A DNA stretch of 64,000 nt, from NCBI RefSeq assembly GCF_046254955.1, contig NZ_JBJXRG010000003.1, forward strand, positions 124,001 through 188,000, written 5' to 3'. Source of the DNA: Qipengyuania_C sp046254955 (lineage in GTDB: Bacteria; Pseudomonadota; Alphaproteobacteria; Sphingomonadales; Sphingomonadaceae). The notes under the pieces are model-generated. The model searched no databases and was not told the origin of the DNA. It was given only the letters and a program-made list of their open reading frames with translations. This document shows, one piece after another, positions 51,975-61,120 of this stretch (positions are counted from its first letter, which is position 1; every line of letters starts with the position of its first letter). Position numbers and translations under genes: made by a program.

Positions 51975-52715
51975 ATGACCACTCGCCCCGCTATCGTCAT
52001 TGCACTGGGTGCAACCCTGATTGCTGCGCTGGGCGCCGTTGGCGCGGGTTCGGCCGACGATCGGCTGGCAGACGAGCTGGACCGCAAGGCGGCGCAGGCT
52101 ATTGCCGACAGCGGTGTTTCCGGCGTCACTGCCAAATTCCGCACTTCCGGAGGCTGGGCGACACGGCATCCACTTCTCAGCGGAGGTGAAGGCCTTGATG
52201 AAGGCGCACGCGCCAAAGTGGCTCGAGCTGTCTATTCGGTCGATGGTGTAGCCGGCGTGCAATGGTCCGACGGAACTATCCTGGCAGAAAGCGAAGGGCT
52301 GCAGCTCACACCGCTTCATTGCCAGAAAGATGTCGAAGCCTTGCTCCGGGCCCGCACTATTCGCTTCGAAGAGGGCAGCAGCAAGGTCGAGATGGCGAGC
52401 AACGAACTGCTCGATGAAGTCGCTGCCGCGCTGCGCCCGTGTTTGGGCAGCATCATCGCGGTCACCGGTCATACCGATAGTTCGGGCCCTGAACCGGGCA
52501 ACATTGCCTTGTCGCAAGAACGGGCAGATGCCGTCGAACAGGCGCTGATAGCCCGTGGCATCCCCTCCGACGGCCTGCGTGCCCGCGGCGTCGGTTCGCG
52601 CGAGCCAGTCGAAGGGCTTGAACCCACCGATCCCGCCAACCGGCGGATCGAGTTCTCGGTGATCGCTACCGAGCCGCTCCTTCCCACACCCATCGATACG
52701 CCGGGGCCGCGCTAA
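51975..52715 (+). CDS. BON and OmpA-domain envelope protein
   Basis: A 246-residue exported protein with a short hydrophobic N-terminus (IVIALGATLIAALGAVGAGS), a BON domain about 28-95 (LADELDRKAAQAIADSG, LDEGARAKVARAVYSVDGVA), and a C-terminal OmpA-type domain from about 127 (IRFEEGSSKVEMASNELLDE, VTGHTDSSGPEPGNIALSQE, NRRIEFSV). The combined BON-OmpA type occurs in mycobacterial ArfA-like proteins and in sphingomonads. It probably binds peptidoglycan and tethers the envelope. A 35-residue membrane protein begins one base after its stop. Confidence 0.86.
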   Translation: MTTRPAIVIALGATLIAALGAVGAGSADDRLADELDRKAAQAIADSGVSGVTAKFRTSGGWATRHPLLSGGEGLDEGARAKVARAVYSVDGVAGVQWSDGTILAESEGLQLTPLHCQKDVEALLRARTIRFEEGSSKVEMASNELLDEVAAALRPCLGSIIAVTGHTDSSGPEPGNIALSQERADAVEQALIARGIPSDGLRARGVGSREPVEGLEPTDPANRRIEFSVIATEPLLPTPIDTPGPR

Positions 52716-52716
52716 A

Positions 52717-52824
52717 ATGCCGATTGTCTTCGAAGTCATCGCGCTCATGCTTCTGGCCTATCTCGTAGGCCTTTCGCTGGGCTGGGCTATCTGGTCCCGC
52801 AGACCCTCAGAATCTGGAGACTGA
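52717..52824 (+). CDS. 35-residue single-helix membrane protein
   Basis: A very short gene, ATG 52717 to TGA 52822-52824. The 35-residue product is MPIVFEVIALMLLAYLVGLS followed by LGWAIWSRRPSESGD, a clean single transmembrane helix (about 3-26) and a basic/polar tail. It starts one base after the OmpA-BON stop and is followed by the membrane-anchored helix-hairpin-helix gene. The predicted topology and gene spacing argue for a real gene. It resembles short conserved sphingomonad membrane peptides, but I cannot name a family. Confidence 0.7.
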   Translation: MPIVFEVIALMLLAYLVGLSLGWAIWSRRPSESGD

Positions 52825-52830
52825 ACTGCA

Positions 52831-53367
52831 ATGATGCCGCTATTGGAAATTTACTGGCCCTACCTGCTTGTCGCGTTCGCGATCGGACTGGCGCTGGCAT
52901 GGTTTCTCTTTGCCGCCAGCCGCAAGACCCGAGTCACCTCGGACACGCGCGACGTGTTGGACGAAGGGGCCGTCCCCGCGGCGCGCAACCAGGCGCTGAT
53001 CGATTCCAACCGCGAAGCGAACACGCTGACTGATGCGGCCAACAGCCAGAAAGTCGCCCATGCCAATGCGCAAACCGATGCCGAGGCCGGGCCAGCGATC
53101 ACGCCTAGCCGTCCGGCAGCCCCTGCAGGCGGCGACGACCTGACGCGGATCAAGGGGGTTGGACCGAAGATCGTGGAGATGTTGGCGGGACAAGGCGTGA
53201 ACCGCTTCGAACAGATCGCGGCGTGGGACGATGCCGATATCGACCGGATCGACGCGCAATTGGGCAGGTTCCAGGGACGTATCAGGCGCGACAATTGGGT
53301 CGAGCAGGCAAAGCTGCTAGCCGAAGGCGACAAGACAGCATTCGACGCCAAATTCGGCAATAGCTGA
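52831..53367 (+). CDS. Membrane-anchored helix-hairpin-helix protein
   Basis: A 178-residue protein with one N-terminal membrane helix (about 9-29, [23 protein letters not shown]), a polar disordered linker rich in Ala/Asp/Asn, and a C-terminal domain from about residue 100 with [20 protein letters not shown], ending in [20 protein letters not shown] and [18 protein letters not shown]. This last domain resembles the HhH-type C-terminus often appended to NuoE and ribosomal-protein-like fusions in Alphaproteobacteria. DNA or protein binding is not settled. It is six bases after the 35-residue gene, 13 before acs. Confidence 0.82.
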   Translation: MMPLLEIYWPYLLVAFAIGLALAWFLFAASRKTRVTSDTRDVLDEGAVPAARNQALIDSNREANTLTDAANSQKVAHANAQTDAEAGPAITPSRPAAPAGGDDLTRIKGVGPKIVEMLAGQGVNRFEQIAAWDDADIDRIDAQLGRFQGRIRRDNWVEQAKLLAEGDKTAFDAKFGNS

Positions 53368-53380
53368 GCGGGAGTTAGCG

Positions 53381-55333
53381 ATGAGTGACGCAGTTTTTCC
53401 GATTCCGGAAGAGTGGTCGGAGAAGGCCCTGATCAACGCCGATACCTATGCCGAGAAGTATCGCCAGTCTGTCGAGGATATCGAAGGGTTCTGGCGCAGC
53501 GAAGCGCAACGGATCGACTGGATTGAGTCCTTCCAAACAGTCAAGGATACCAGCTACCAAAAGGATGACTTCCACATCCGCTGGTTTGCGGAAGGCTCGC
53601 TCAATATCTGCGCCAATGCACTTGACCGGCACCTTGATGAGCGGGGCGACCAGCTGGCGATCATCTGGGAGCCGGACGATCCCGCCAATGACGTTCGCCG
53701 CTTGACCTACCGCGAGCTCCACGGCGAGGTTTGCCGCTTTGCCAACGCACTCAAGGCCAATGGCGTGAACACGGGCGACCGGGTCACGATCTACCTGCCG
53801 ATGGTGCCCGAAGCTGTGATTGCCATGCTCGCCTGCGCAAGAATTGGCGCAATTCACTCGGTAGTCTTCGCGGGATTCAGCCCCGACGCGCTGGCAGGCC
53901 GGATCGAGGATTGCGGCTCTAAGATCGTCATTACCGCCGACGAAGGATTGCGCGGCGGCAAGAAAGTGCCGCTTAAGGCGAACGTTGATGCAGCGCTGGA
54001 AAAAGTCTCGGTCGATCGCGTGATTGTTCTCGCGCATACCGGCGCGGACGTGCCGGTGGCCGAGGGCCGCGATATGAGCTGGGCCGATGCCATGGCCGCT
54101 GCTTCAACCGATTGCCCGCCCGAGCCGATGAATGCGGAAGATCCGCTGTTCATCCTCTACACTTCCGGCTCGACCGGTAAGCCCAAGGGAGTCCTCCATA
54201 CCACCGGCGGATATGCCGTGTGGACATCGATGACGCATCAATATGTGTTCGACTACCAGCCCAATGAAGATGGCTCGATGCCGATCTACTGGTGCGCGGC
54301 GGATGTCGGCTGGGTCACCGGGCACAGCTATGTCGCCTATGGCCCGCTTATCAACGGCGCGACGCAAGTGATGTTCGAAGGTGTGCCCAACTTCCCCGAT
54401 CACTCGCGCTTCTGGGACATAATCGACAAGCATCAGGTCGAGATTTTCTACGCCGCACCGACGGCATTGCGGGCGTTGATGGCGCAGGGCGATGAATACG
54501 TATCGCGCACCAGCCGCGCCTCGCTCAAGCTGCTCGGTTCAGTGGGCGAACCAATCAATCCTGAAGCGTGGGATTGGTATCACCGCGTGGTGGGCGAACG
54601 GCGCTGCCCGATCGTCGACACCTGGTGGCAGACCGAAACCGGCGCGGCGATGATCACACCCATGCCCGGCGCGATTGATCTCAAGCCCGGCAGCGCTTCG
54701 AAGCCGATGTTCGGCGTGAAGCCCGAGCTGCTCGACGCGGAAACCGGCAAGGTGCTCGAAGGGGCGGCGCAAGGCGCGCTGGTCATCACCGATAGCTGGC
54801 CCGGCCAGATGCGCACCGTCTACGGCGATCACGAGCGATTCTTCGAAACGTACTTCAGCCAGTATCCCGGCTACTACTTCACCGGCGACGGCTGCCGCCG
54901 CGACGAGGATGGATATTACTGGATTACGGGCCGCATCGACGATGTGATCAACGTCTCCGGCCACCGTATGGGCACTGCCGAAGTCGAAAGCGCGCTGGTC
55001 GAGCATCCGCTCGTCGCCGAGGCCGCAGTCGTCGGCATGCCGCATGAGGTCAAGGGACAAGGCATTTACGCCTATGTCACCACCAATGTCGGGACCGAGG
55101 ACACCGAAGAACTGCGCAAGGAGCTGGTGCAGTGGGTACGCAAGGAAATCGGCCCAATCGCGACGCCTGATGTCCTGCAGTTCGCGCCCGGCCTGCCAAA
55201 GACTCGCTCGGGCAAAATCATGCGGCGCATCCTCAGGAAGATCGCTGAAAACGATACGTCGAACCTCGGCGACACATCCACGCTCGCCGATCCCTCGGTA
55301 GTCGACGACCTCGTAGCCAACAGGCCGCAATAG
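53381..55333 (+). CDS. acs: Acetyl-CoA synthetase
   Basis: Activates acetate to acetyl-CoA via acetyl-adenylate. The 650 residues are typical. The AMP-binding P-loop is [19 protein letters not shown]; other motifs are [39 protein letters not shown], and [20 protein letters not shown]. The conserved catalytic lysine, often acetylated, is Lys612 in [20 protein letters not shown] precedes the ATG. With glcB elsewhere in the window the cell is equipped to use acetate. Confidence 0.97.
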   Translation: MSDAVFPIPEEWSEKALINADTYAEKYRQSVEDIEGFWRSEAQRIDWIESFQTVKDTSYQKDDFHIRWFAEGSLNICANALDRHLDERGDQLAIIWEPDDPANDVRRLTYRELHGEVCRFANALKANGVNTGDRVTIYLPMVPEAVIAMLACARIGAIHSVVFAGFSPDALAGRIEDCGSKIVITADEGLRGGKKVPLKANVDAALEKVSVDRVIVLAHTGADVPVAEGRDMSWADAMAAASTDCPPEPMNAEDPLFILYTSGSTGKPKGVLHTTGGYAVWTSMTHQYVFDYQPNEDGSMPIYWCAADVGWVTGHSYVAYGPLINGATQVMFEGVPNFPDHSRFWDIIDKHQVEIFYAAPTALRALMAQGDEYVSRTSRASLKLLGSVGEPINPEAWDWYHRVVGERRCPIVDTWWQTETGAAMITPMPGAIDLKPGSASKPMFGVKPELLDAETGKVLEGAAQGALVITDSWPGQMRTVYGDHERFFETYFSQYPGYYFTGDGCRRDEDGYYWITGRIDDVINVSGHRMGTAEVESALVEHPLVAEAAVVGMPHEVKGQGIYAYVTTNVGTEDTEELRKELVQWVRKEIGPIATPDVLQFAPGLPKTRSGKIMRRILRKIAENDTSNLGDTSTLADPSVVDDLVANRPQ

Positions 55334-55347
55334 GCAGCGCTCTGGCC

Positions 55348-55776
55348 ATGGGAAAATTCCGGACCTTCCAGGAGCTCGACCGGGAAGAAAAGATTGCGGC
55401 TTTCGAGGCAGCATTGTTGCTGCTGGTCGCACGCGTGCTCGTCACTTTGTTACCGCTCAAGTACTGGCGCGCGCAGTTCGGCGCGATTGTGCCGGTCACT
55501 CCTGATCCCGACGCCATATGCGAGGGCAAATGCCGAATCGTGCGCCGAGCGATTGTCAGGGCCATGCGCAATGCCCCGCTCGACTTTATCTGCCTGCCGC
55601 AAGCGCTTGCCGCGCGCTGGATGCTTGCCCGCCGCGGCATCGAAAGTAACCTCTCGATCGGGGCGCTCAGAGCGGATACGCAGGGCCCGCGCCTCCACGC
55701 TTGGCTGACCAGCGGCGGACATTGGGTGACCGGCGACTGCGATCCGGCCGAATTTGCCCCTTTCCGCTCCGATTAG
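55348..55776 (+). CDS. Orphan lasso-peptide B2-type (McjB-like) transglutaminase protease
   Basis: A 142-residue protein with the B2 signature of lasso-peptide biosynthesis. The catalytic set is visible: Cys82 in ICLPQALAARWMLARRG, His117 in LHAWLTSGGHW, and Asp130 in WVTGDCDPAEF, with spacing as in McjB. N-terminally there is a hydrophobic helix (about 20-37, EAALLLLVARVLVTLLPL) and KCRIVRRAIVRAMRNAPLD. In lasso systems B2 cleaves the leader peptide; here no B1/RRE protein, cyclase (McjC-like) or precursor is seen nearby, so it may serve another peptide maturation. Genes on both sides are metabolic. Confidence 0.83.
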   Translation: MGKFRTFQELDREEKIAAFEAALLLLVARVLVTLLPLKYWRAQFGAIVPVTPDPDAICEGKCRIVRRAIVRAMRNAPLDFICLPQALAARWMLARRGIESNLSIGALRADTQGPRLHAWLTSGGHWVTGDCDPAEFAPFRSD

Positions 55777-55855
55777 CCCGTTCTAGGGTAGAGGAAACTT
55801 GCCCCTGCGGATGTCCTCTGCAAAAGGCGCACAAACTGATTTCAAAGGAAACCAC

Positions 55856-57040
55856 ATGGCCGGGATGGCTCCGTTTAGTTGGGAAGACCCCTTCAATCTT
55901 GAAGACCAGCTGACCGACGAGGAACGCATGGTGCGCGACGCGGCGCATGGCTTCGCGCAAGACGAATTGCAGCCGCGCGTGATCGAGGCTTTTGCAAACG
56001 AGAAAGACGCGCCTGAACTGTTCCCGCTGATGGGCAAGGCGGGCCTGCTGGGCGCGACGATCCCGGTCGAATATGGCGGCGCGGGCGCGGGCTATGTCGC
56101 TTACGGGTTGATCGCGCGCGAGATCGAGCGGGTCGACAGCGGATATCGCTCGATGGCCTCGGTCCAGTCCAGCCTCGTGATGTATCCGATCCACGCCTAC
56201 GGTTCTGAGGATCAACGCCAGAAGTACCTACCCGGCCTCGCTTCGGGCGAGCTGATCGGCTGTTTCGGCCTGACCGAGCCCGACGCAGGCTCCGATCCCG
56301 GCGGGATGAAGACATATGCCAAGCAGGACGGCGACGGATACGTCATTTCCGGTTCCAAGACCTGGATTTCCAACGCCCCCTTCGCCGATGTCTTCGTCGT
56401 GTGGGCCAAGAGCGAAGCGCATGGCGGCGCGATCCGCGGCTTCGTGCTTGAGAAAGGGATGGAAGGCCTTTCCGCGCCCAAGATCGAAGGCAAGATCTCG
56501 CTGCGCGCCAGCACCACCGGTATGATCATGATGGATGAGGTCAAGCTGGGCGCAGACGCGCTGCTGCCCGAAGTCCAGGGCCTCAAGGGGCCGTTCGGAT
56601 GCCTCAACCGCGCGCGCTACGGCATCAGCTGGGGCGCTATGGGCGCAGCCGAATTCTGCTTCCACGCCGCGCGGCAATATGGCCTCGATCGCCAGCAATT
56701 TGGCGTGCCATTGGCCAGCAAGCAGATCTACCAGCTCAAGCTCGCCAATATGATGACCGATATCGGCATGGGGCTGCAAAGCTCGCTGCGCGTGGGTCGG
56801 CTGATGGATGAGGGCCAGTTCGCGCCCGAGATGATCTCGATCGTCAAGCGCAACAATGTCGGCAAGGCACTCGAAATCGCGCGCCACGCCCGCGACATGC
56901 ATGGCGGCAATGGCATCAGCGAGGAATATCAGGTGATCCGCCACATGGTGAACCTCGAAACGGTCAACACCTACGAAGGCACGCATGACGTGCACGCGTT
57001 GATCCTCGGCCGGGCGATTACGGGCATCCCGGCGTTTTGA
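55856..57040 (+). CDS. Acyl-CoA dehydrogenase (glutaryl-CoA dehydrogenase type)
   Basis: FAD-dependent acyl-CoA dehydrogenase, 394 residues from ATG 55856 (AAAGGAAA upstream); an upstream start at 55799 has no ribosome site. Family features are [37 protein letters not shown], and the catalytic Glu374 in [17 protein letters not shown], matching glutaryl-CoA dehydrogenases. [20 protein letters not shown] is also conserved. It starts a short run with maleylacetoacetate isomerase and fumarylacetoacetase; the stop overlaps the next ATG (TGATG), so the run is likely co-translated. The lysine/tryptophan route (glutaryl-CoA) is the best guess for substrate. Confidence 0.9.
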   Translation: MAGMAPFSWEDPFNLEDQLTDEERMVRDAAHGFAQDELQPRVIEAFANEKDAPELFPLMGKAGLLGATIPVEYGGAGAGYVAYGLIAREIERVDSGYRSMASVQSSLVMYPIHAYGSEDQRQKYLPGLASGELIGCFGLTEPDAGSDPGGMKTYAKQDGDGYVISGSKTWISNAPFADVFVVWAKSEAHGGAIRGFVLEKGMEGLSAPKIEGKISLRASTTGMIMMDEVKLGADALLPEVQGLKGPFGCLNRARYGISWGAMGAAEFCFHAARQYGLDRQQFGVPLASKQIYQLKLANMMTDIGMGLQSSLRVGRLMDEGQFAPEMISIVKRNNVGKALEIARHARDMHGGNGISEEYQVIRHMVNLETVNTYEGTHDVHALILGRAITGIPAF

Positions 57041-57690
57041 TGCGCCTCCACGCCTACTTCCGCAGTTCGACCAGCTATCGACTGCGCATTGCGCTCAATC
57101 TCAAGGGGCTAGAATACGAGATCGAGCCGGTGAACCTGCTGAAGGCCGAGCAGCGCGATGCAGCTTTCACCAGTCGCAACCCCTTTGCTGGCGTGCCGAT
57201 GCTGGAAACCGAAGGCGGTGATCGCGCGCAGTCAATGGCGATCCTCGAATGGCTTGACGAGGCGTATCCCGACAACCCGCTGCTGCCGCAGGATATCGAG
57301 CAGCGCTATACGGTCCGCGAGCTCGCCTATGCCATCGCCACCGAACTCCATGCGCCGCTCAACCTGCCGGTACTGAAATATCTCAAGGACCCGCTTGGCC
57401 ACTCGCAGGACGAAATCGACATCTGGTATCGCCACTGGCTGGCCAAGACGTTGGAGCCGCTCGAAACGCGCCTTGCACAGTTGGGTGCGGGCGATTTCCT
57501 GCTCGATACACCCGGCCTTTTCGAGGTCGTGCTGCTGCCGCAAGTCTATAATGCGCGGCGTTTCAAGTATGATTTCTCGGCCAGTCCGCATATCGAACGG
57601 ATCGAAGCAGCCTGCCTTGCGCTGCCCGCCTTCCAAAAGGCACACCCGGATAACCAGCCGGACACTCCCGAAGGAGAGAAGACCTTATGA
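57040..57690 (+). CDS. maiA: Maleylacetoacetate isomerase
   Basis: GST-fold zeta-class enzyme that isomerises 4-maleylacetoacetate to fumarylacetoacetate in tyrosine degradation. The ATG at 57040 gives 216 residues. The N-terminal active-site motif is RSSTSYRLRIALNLKGLEYE, NPFAGVPMLETEG follows the GSH cis-Pro, and the C-terminal helical domain has ELHAPLNLPVLKYL, FLLDTPGLFEVVLLPQVYN and FQKAHPDNQPDT. The start overlaps the upstream stop by one base and its TGA overlaps the next gene (ATGA), so it sits in a coupled tyrosine-breakdown unit. Confidence 0.93.
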   Translation: MRLHAYFRSSTSYRLRIALNLKGLEYEIEPVNLLKAEQRDAAFTSRNPFAGVPMLETEGGDRAQSMAILEWLDEAYPDNPLLPQDIEQRYTVRELAYAIATELHAPLNLPVLKYLKDPLGHSQDEIDIWYRHWLAKTLEPLETRLAQLGAGDFLLDTPGLFEVVLLPQVYNARRFKYDFSASPHIERIEAACLALPAFQKAHPDNQPDTPEGEKTL

Positions 57691-58697
57691 AGCTCGCAAC
57701 GCTCGACAACGGAACCCGCGACGGGAAGCTGGTAGTCGTCTCGGAGGACCTCACGCGCTGCTGCGCGGCGGACAATATCGCGCCGACGCTGCAGGCCGCA
57801 CTCGATGATTGGGACACTATCGCTCCCAGGCTCGAATTACTGGCAACCGATGTCGAACACCAGGCTGTGCCCTGCGAACGATTCCATGAAAGCGAAGCGC
57901 TCTCGCCCCTCCCTCGCGCCTATCAATGGGCTGACGGCTCAGCCTATATCAACCACGTCGAGCTGGTGCGAAAGGCACGCGATGCCGAGGTTCCCGAAAG
58001 CTTCTATCACGATCCGCTGATGTACCAGGGTGGCAGCGACGGCTTCCTTGCTCCGCGCGAAGATATCCCGCTGGGTGACACCGCGTGGGGCTGCGACATG
58101 GAAGGCGAAGTCGCCTGCATTACGGGCGACCTGCCGATGGGCGCTTCGAAGGAAGAGGCTGCGGGCGCGATCAAGCTGCTGATGCTGGTCAATGACGTCA
58201 GCCTGCGCGGCCTGATCCCGGGAGAGCTCGCCAAAGGGTTCGGTTTCTTCCAGTCCAAGCCCGCCAGTGCATTCTCTCCCGTCGCGGTCACACCGGACGA
58301 GTTGGGCGATGCGTGGAAAGACAACCTTATCCACCTGCCGCTGATGGTTGATTACAATGGCGAGCCGTTCGGTCGCGCCGAAGTGGGCGAGGACGCGACG
58401 TTCGACTTGGCTGATCTCGTGGCGCATGTCGCCAAGACGCGCTCGGTTGGTGCAGGCAGCATCATCGGATCGGGCACGATCTCCAACAAGGGCGAGGATG
58501 GCGGTCCGGGCAAGCCGGTATCCGAAGGCGGGCGCGGCTATAGCTGCATCGCCGAAATCCGCATGATCGAGACGATCTATGACGGCGAGGCCAAGACGCG
58601 CTTCATGGTTCCCGGCGATACCGTGCGGGTGGAAATGCGCGACAAGGACAATCACTCGATATTCGGCGCGATCGAGCAGAAGGTCGTCCAGGCCTGA
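57687..58697 (+). CDS. Fumarylacetoacetate hydrolase family protein (fumarylacetoacetase)
   Basis: Last enzyme of tyrosine breakdown, giving fumarate and acetoacetate. The 336 residues have the FAH core: QGGSDGFLAPREDIPLGD, WGCDMEGEVACITGDLPMGA, MLVNDVSLRGLIPGELAKGF and GSIIGSGTISNKGEDGGPG. Metal ligands in EGEVAC and DVSLR are present. The ATG overlaps maiA TGA. The 3' end runs into the next gene: its TGA at 58695 overlaps a CTG that appears to start a glycosyltransferase. The homogentisate dioxygenase gene is not in the window. Confidence 0.9.
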   Translation: MKLATLDNGTRDGKLVVVSEDLTRCCAADNIAPTLQAALDDWDTIAPRLELLATDVEHQAVPCERFHESEALSPLPRAYQWADGSAYINHVELVRKARDAEVPESFYHDPLMYQGGSDGFLAPREDIPLGDTAWGCDMEGEVACITGDLPMGASKEEAAGAIKLLMLVNDVSLRGLIPGELAKGFGFFQSKPASAFSPVAVTPDELGDAWKDNLIHLPLMVDYNGEPFGRAEVGEDATFDLADLVAHVAKTRSVGAGSIIGSGTISNKGEDGGPGKPVSEGGRGYSCIAEIRMIETIYDGEAKTRFMVPGDTVRVEMRDKDNHSIFGAIEQKVVQA

Positions 58698-59836
58698 GCG
58701 CGGACAAGCCCCTTTCCGGCAAGCGTATCGGACTCCTCGCTGGATGGGCCTCGCGCAAGAATGGCGGGGTGTTCGAAGCGATTGTCGGGCAGGTCAAGCT
58801 GATCCACAGCTTGGGCGGTGAAGCGTTCGTATTTGCCGCGCGCGACGAATTTTCAGAAGAAGACAGTCGGCGGCTTGCTCCGGCAAAGGTGCACTATGCT
58901 GAATCGCTAGGCCCTAAGCCCCTTGCCTATGCACCCGGCCTGCTCGCCGCGATGGAAGACGCGCAACTCGATTGCCTGCATTTGCATGGCATCTGGCAGG
59001 GTTCCTCGCTTACTGCCTTGCGCTGGTCGAAGCGGCATCCGGGGCGCACGATTGTCTCGCCGCACGGCATGCTCGACCCGTGGATCACCGGGCGCGGTAG
59101 GCTGAAGAAGATACCCTTCTGGTGGATGGTCGAGCGAGGGAACTTGCGCTCCGCCGCGGTTCTGCACGCTCTCACCAAAGACGAGGCGAAGGATATCCTG
59201 CGCTGGGTGTCCCGCGCGCAAGTGCGGGTCATTCGCAATCCCGTGGCGATTGCAGAGCCTCGCCAATCTGAACTTCCTTCACCAATCATCCTCTATCTCG
59301 GGCGATTGCATGAAAAGAAGAATATCGCTGCATTGATCGAAGCATGGAACGCAGCGCGCCCTGACCTTCCCAGATACTCACGGCTCCGTATAGCCGGCTG
59401 GGGCGATGAAGCGATCGCGGAATCTATTCGGCAAGCCGTTGGCGAAAGTGACCGATCCATTGAATTCTTGGGCGCGGTCTATGGAGCACAGAAATCCTAT
59501 GTCCTTGAAAATGCGCGCTTCCTTGTGCTGGGTTCGCATAGCGAAGGACTACCGATGGTCTTGCTGGAAGCGTGGGAAAAAGGTCTGCCCACTATCCAGA
59601 CGGAGTTTTGCAACCTGCCGGAAGGCTACGCCGCAGGAGCGGCTATCCTGTGCCAAACCGACGCACGAAGTATAGCCGATGCGTTGGTAGAAGCACTGAA
59701 CATGGGCGAAGGGGAGTGGAACGAAATGTCCCGAGTAGCTAGGATGCTCGCGCAGGGGCCGTTCTCACGAAAATCAATCGCCAGACATTGGGGCAAGCTA
59801 TACGCGAAGGTGATGCAGGAAACACCTGATGGCTGA
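58694..59836 (+). CDS. GT4-type glycosyltransferase, probably starting at CTG
   Basis: A GT-B glycosyltransferase of 380 residues, likely in surface-polysaccharide synthesis. The frame before GTG 58769 continues with SGKRIGLLAGWASRKNGG, the first beta-strand and GG loop of GT4 enzymes, and no ATG, GTG or TTG precedes it. CTG at 58694 overlaps the preceding TGA as CTGA and has AGAAGG upstream, so a CTG start is most likely. Other landmarks are LHLHGIWQGSSLTALRWSKR, IILYLGRLHEKKNIAALIEA, and SEGLPMVLLEAWEKG (EX7E motif). If GTG 58769 were used the protein would lack its first strand. The 3' end overlaps the acetyltransferase gene by 8 bases. Confidence 0.84.
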   Translation: MSADKPLSGKRIGLLAGWASRKNGGVFEAIVGQVKLIHSLGGEAFVFAARDEFSEEDSRRLAPAKVHYAESLGPKPLAYAPGLLAAMEDAQLDCLHLHGIWQGSSLTALRWSKRHPGRTIVSPHGMLDPWITGRGRLKKIPFWWMVERGNLRSAAVLHALTKDEAKDILRWVSRAQVRVIRNPVAIAEPRQSELPSPIILYLGRLHEKKNIAALIEAWNAARPDLPRYSRLRIAGWGDEAIAESIRQAVGESDRSIEFLGAVYGAQKSYVLENARFLVLGSHSEGLPMVLLEAWEKGLPTIQTEFCNLPEGYAAGAAILCQTDARSIADALVEALNMGEGEWNEMSRVARMLAQGPFSRKSIARHWGKLYAKVMQETPDG

Positions 59837-60386
59837 ATGGAGCGATTTCCGTCCAATGGGCGATGGTGCCGCATTTGGCCTAGCTAACAAGCTTGAGCGA
59901 GTGCTGTGGCAAATCAGCTGGCTGCTGCTCGCTCGCTGGACACCGCCACCTCTTTTCGCCTGGCGCAACCTCATCTTGCGCGCGTTCGGCGCCAAGATCG
60001 GCAAGCGCGCACGGATTTATGGCGATGTCAGAGTCTGGCTTCCCCGGCATCTCGCGATGGGTGACGAAGCCATCGTGGGCCGCGGCGTCGAGCTCTACAA
60101 CCAGGGCACGATCACCATCGGTCCGCGCACCGTGATCAGCCAACGCGCGCATATCTGCGCCAGTACGCACGATGCGAGCGATCCGGATTTCAAGCTCCTC
60201 GTCCGCCCGATCGTGATCCGCGAAGCCTGCTGGGTGGCAGCCGAGGCTTTCGTCGGTCCCGGCGTAACCATGGGTGAAGGATCGGTCCTGGCCGCGCGCG
60301 GAGCGCTGTTCGAGGATGCCGAGCCGATGACGATCTATCGCGGCAATCCGGCGGTAGCGGTGAAGGAAAGGACGCTGCGATCCTAG
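59829..60386 (+). CDS. WcaF-like O-acetyltransferase (left-handed beta-helix)
   Basis: A 185-residue hexapeptide-repeat acyltransferase, probably modifying a sugar of the exported polysaccharide. It has an N-terminal helical region (LERVLWQISWLLLARWTPPP) and then imperfect hexapeptide turns IGKRARIYGDVRVWLPRHLA, GRGVELYNQGTITIGPRTVI, the acetyl-CoA binding HICASTHDASDPDF, and AEAFVGPGVTMGEGSVLAAR. The family members closest in layout are colanic-acid type acetyltransferases. The ATG overlaps the glycosyltransferase end by 8 bases, and the stop nearly meets the convergent TPR gene. Confidence 0.88.
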   Translation: MAEWSDFRPMGDGAAFGLANKLERVLWQISWLLLARWTPPPLFAWRNLILRAFGAKIGKRARIYGDVRVWLPRHLAMGDEAIVGRGVELYNQGTITIGPRTVISQRAHICASTHDASDPDFKLLVRPIVIREACWVAAEAFVGPGVTMGEGSVLAARGALFEDAEPMTIYRGNPAVAVKERTLRS

Positions 60387-61120
60387 ATCGGACAGTGCTG
60401 CGCGGCCACAGCGTCGGCACGGTCGGACATTTGCCGCTCGGCGAGCCCCTCAATGACACTTCCGGCAATTGCGCAACCATAGGGTTGCGTTTCCATTTGC
60501 GGATCGAGCAGCAATTCGCCGCGTAGTGCCACGGCGCTGCTCAAGTCTGTTCCCTCGACGGCGAATACCGCTGTCGCCAAGGGTTCATGCGTTTTCAGCC
60601 GCTCAAGCAGCGCTGTTCGTGCGCTTTGATCCTGCGCGATTGCCAGCAGCAATTGCTCGCCAGCTGCCAGATAAGGTTGGGCGCGAAGCAGCGCTTCCAG
60701 ATGGCGAATGGCCTCCTGTGGCTTTCCCCGGGATAGCTGATCGTTTGCCCAATAAGATTGCGTCACCGGATCCCGCCATCCACCACTGCGCGCCACAGAA
60801 AAACCGCGATGCGCCGCCCAAGTATCGCCTCTCAGCAATTGCGCGCTCGCCAGCAAGCCAAGCACGCGCGGTTCTCGCGGTGAGGCTTGCAAAGCGCGAA
60901 TGGCATGGCTCTCCGCACCGCGATAGTCCGATTGCGCAAGTGCAAGAGCCGCCTCAGCCTGCGCCGCCTGGGCGCTCAGGATCTCAGGAACAAGGCTGGC
61001 GCGTGAGGGATCCTGCGCCGAGAGGCGGTCCATCCCGCTACCCAGCGCGAGAAATGCATAGACCGCGAGAAGGGACACGAAGATCACCGAACCGAAAGTG
61101 ACGGTTCGCGGCGAGCTCAC
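60383..61120 (-). CDS. TPR-containing membrane protein in polysaccharide locus
   Basis: A 245-residue protein with an N-terminal anchor (about 11-30, SVIFVSLLAVYAFLALGSGM) and tetratricopeptide-like helices: EAALALAQSDYRGAESHAIR, EPRVLGLLASAQLLRGDTW, YWANDQLSRGKPQEAIRHLE, typical two-helix repeats. It overlaps the BY-kinase stop by four bases, so it is translated with it. No catalytic motif is seen. A scaffold or regulator of polysaccharide polymerisation is an inference from the operon only. Confidence 0.8.
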   Translation of the reverse strand: MSSPRTVTFGSVIFVSLLAVYAFLALGSGMDRLSAQDPSRASLVPEILSAQAAQAEAALALAQSDYRGAESHAIRALQASPREPRVLGLLASAQLLRGDTWAAHRGFSVARSGGWRDPVTQSYWANDQLSRGKPQEAIRHLEALLRAQPYLAAGEQLLLAIAQDQSARTALLERLKTHEPLATAVFAVEGTDLSSAVALRGELLLDPQMETQPYGCAIAGSVIEGLAERQMSDRADAVAAQHCPI

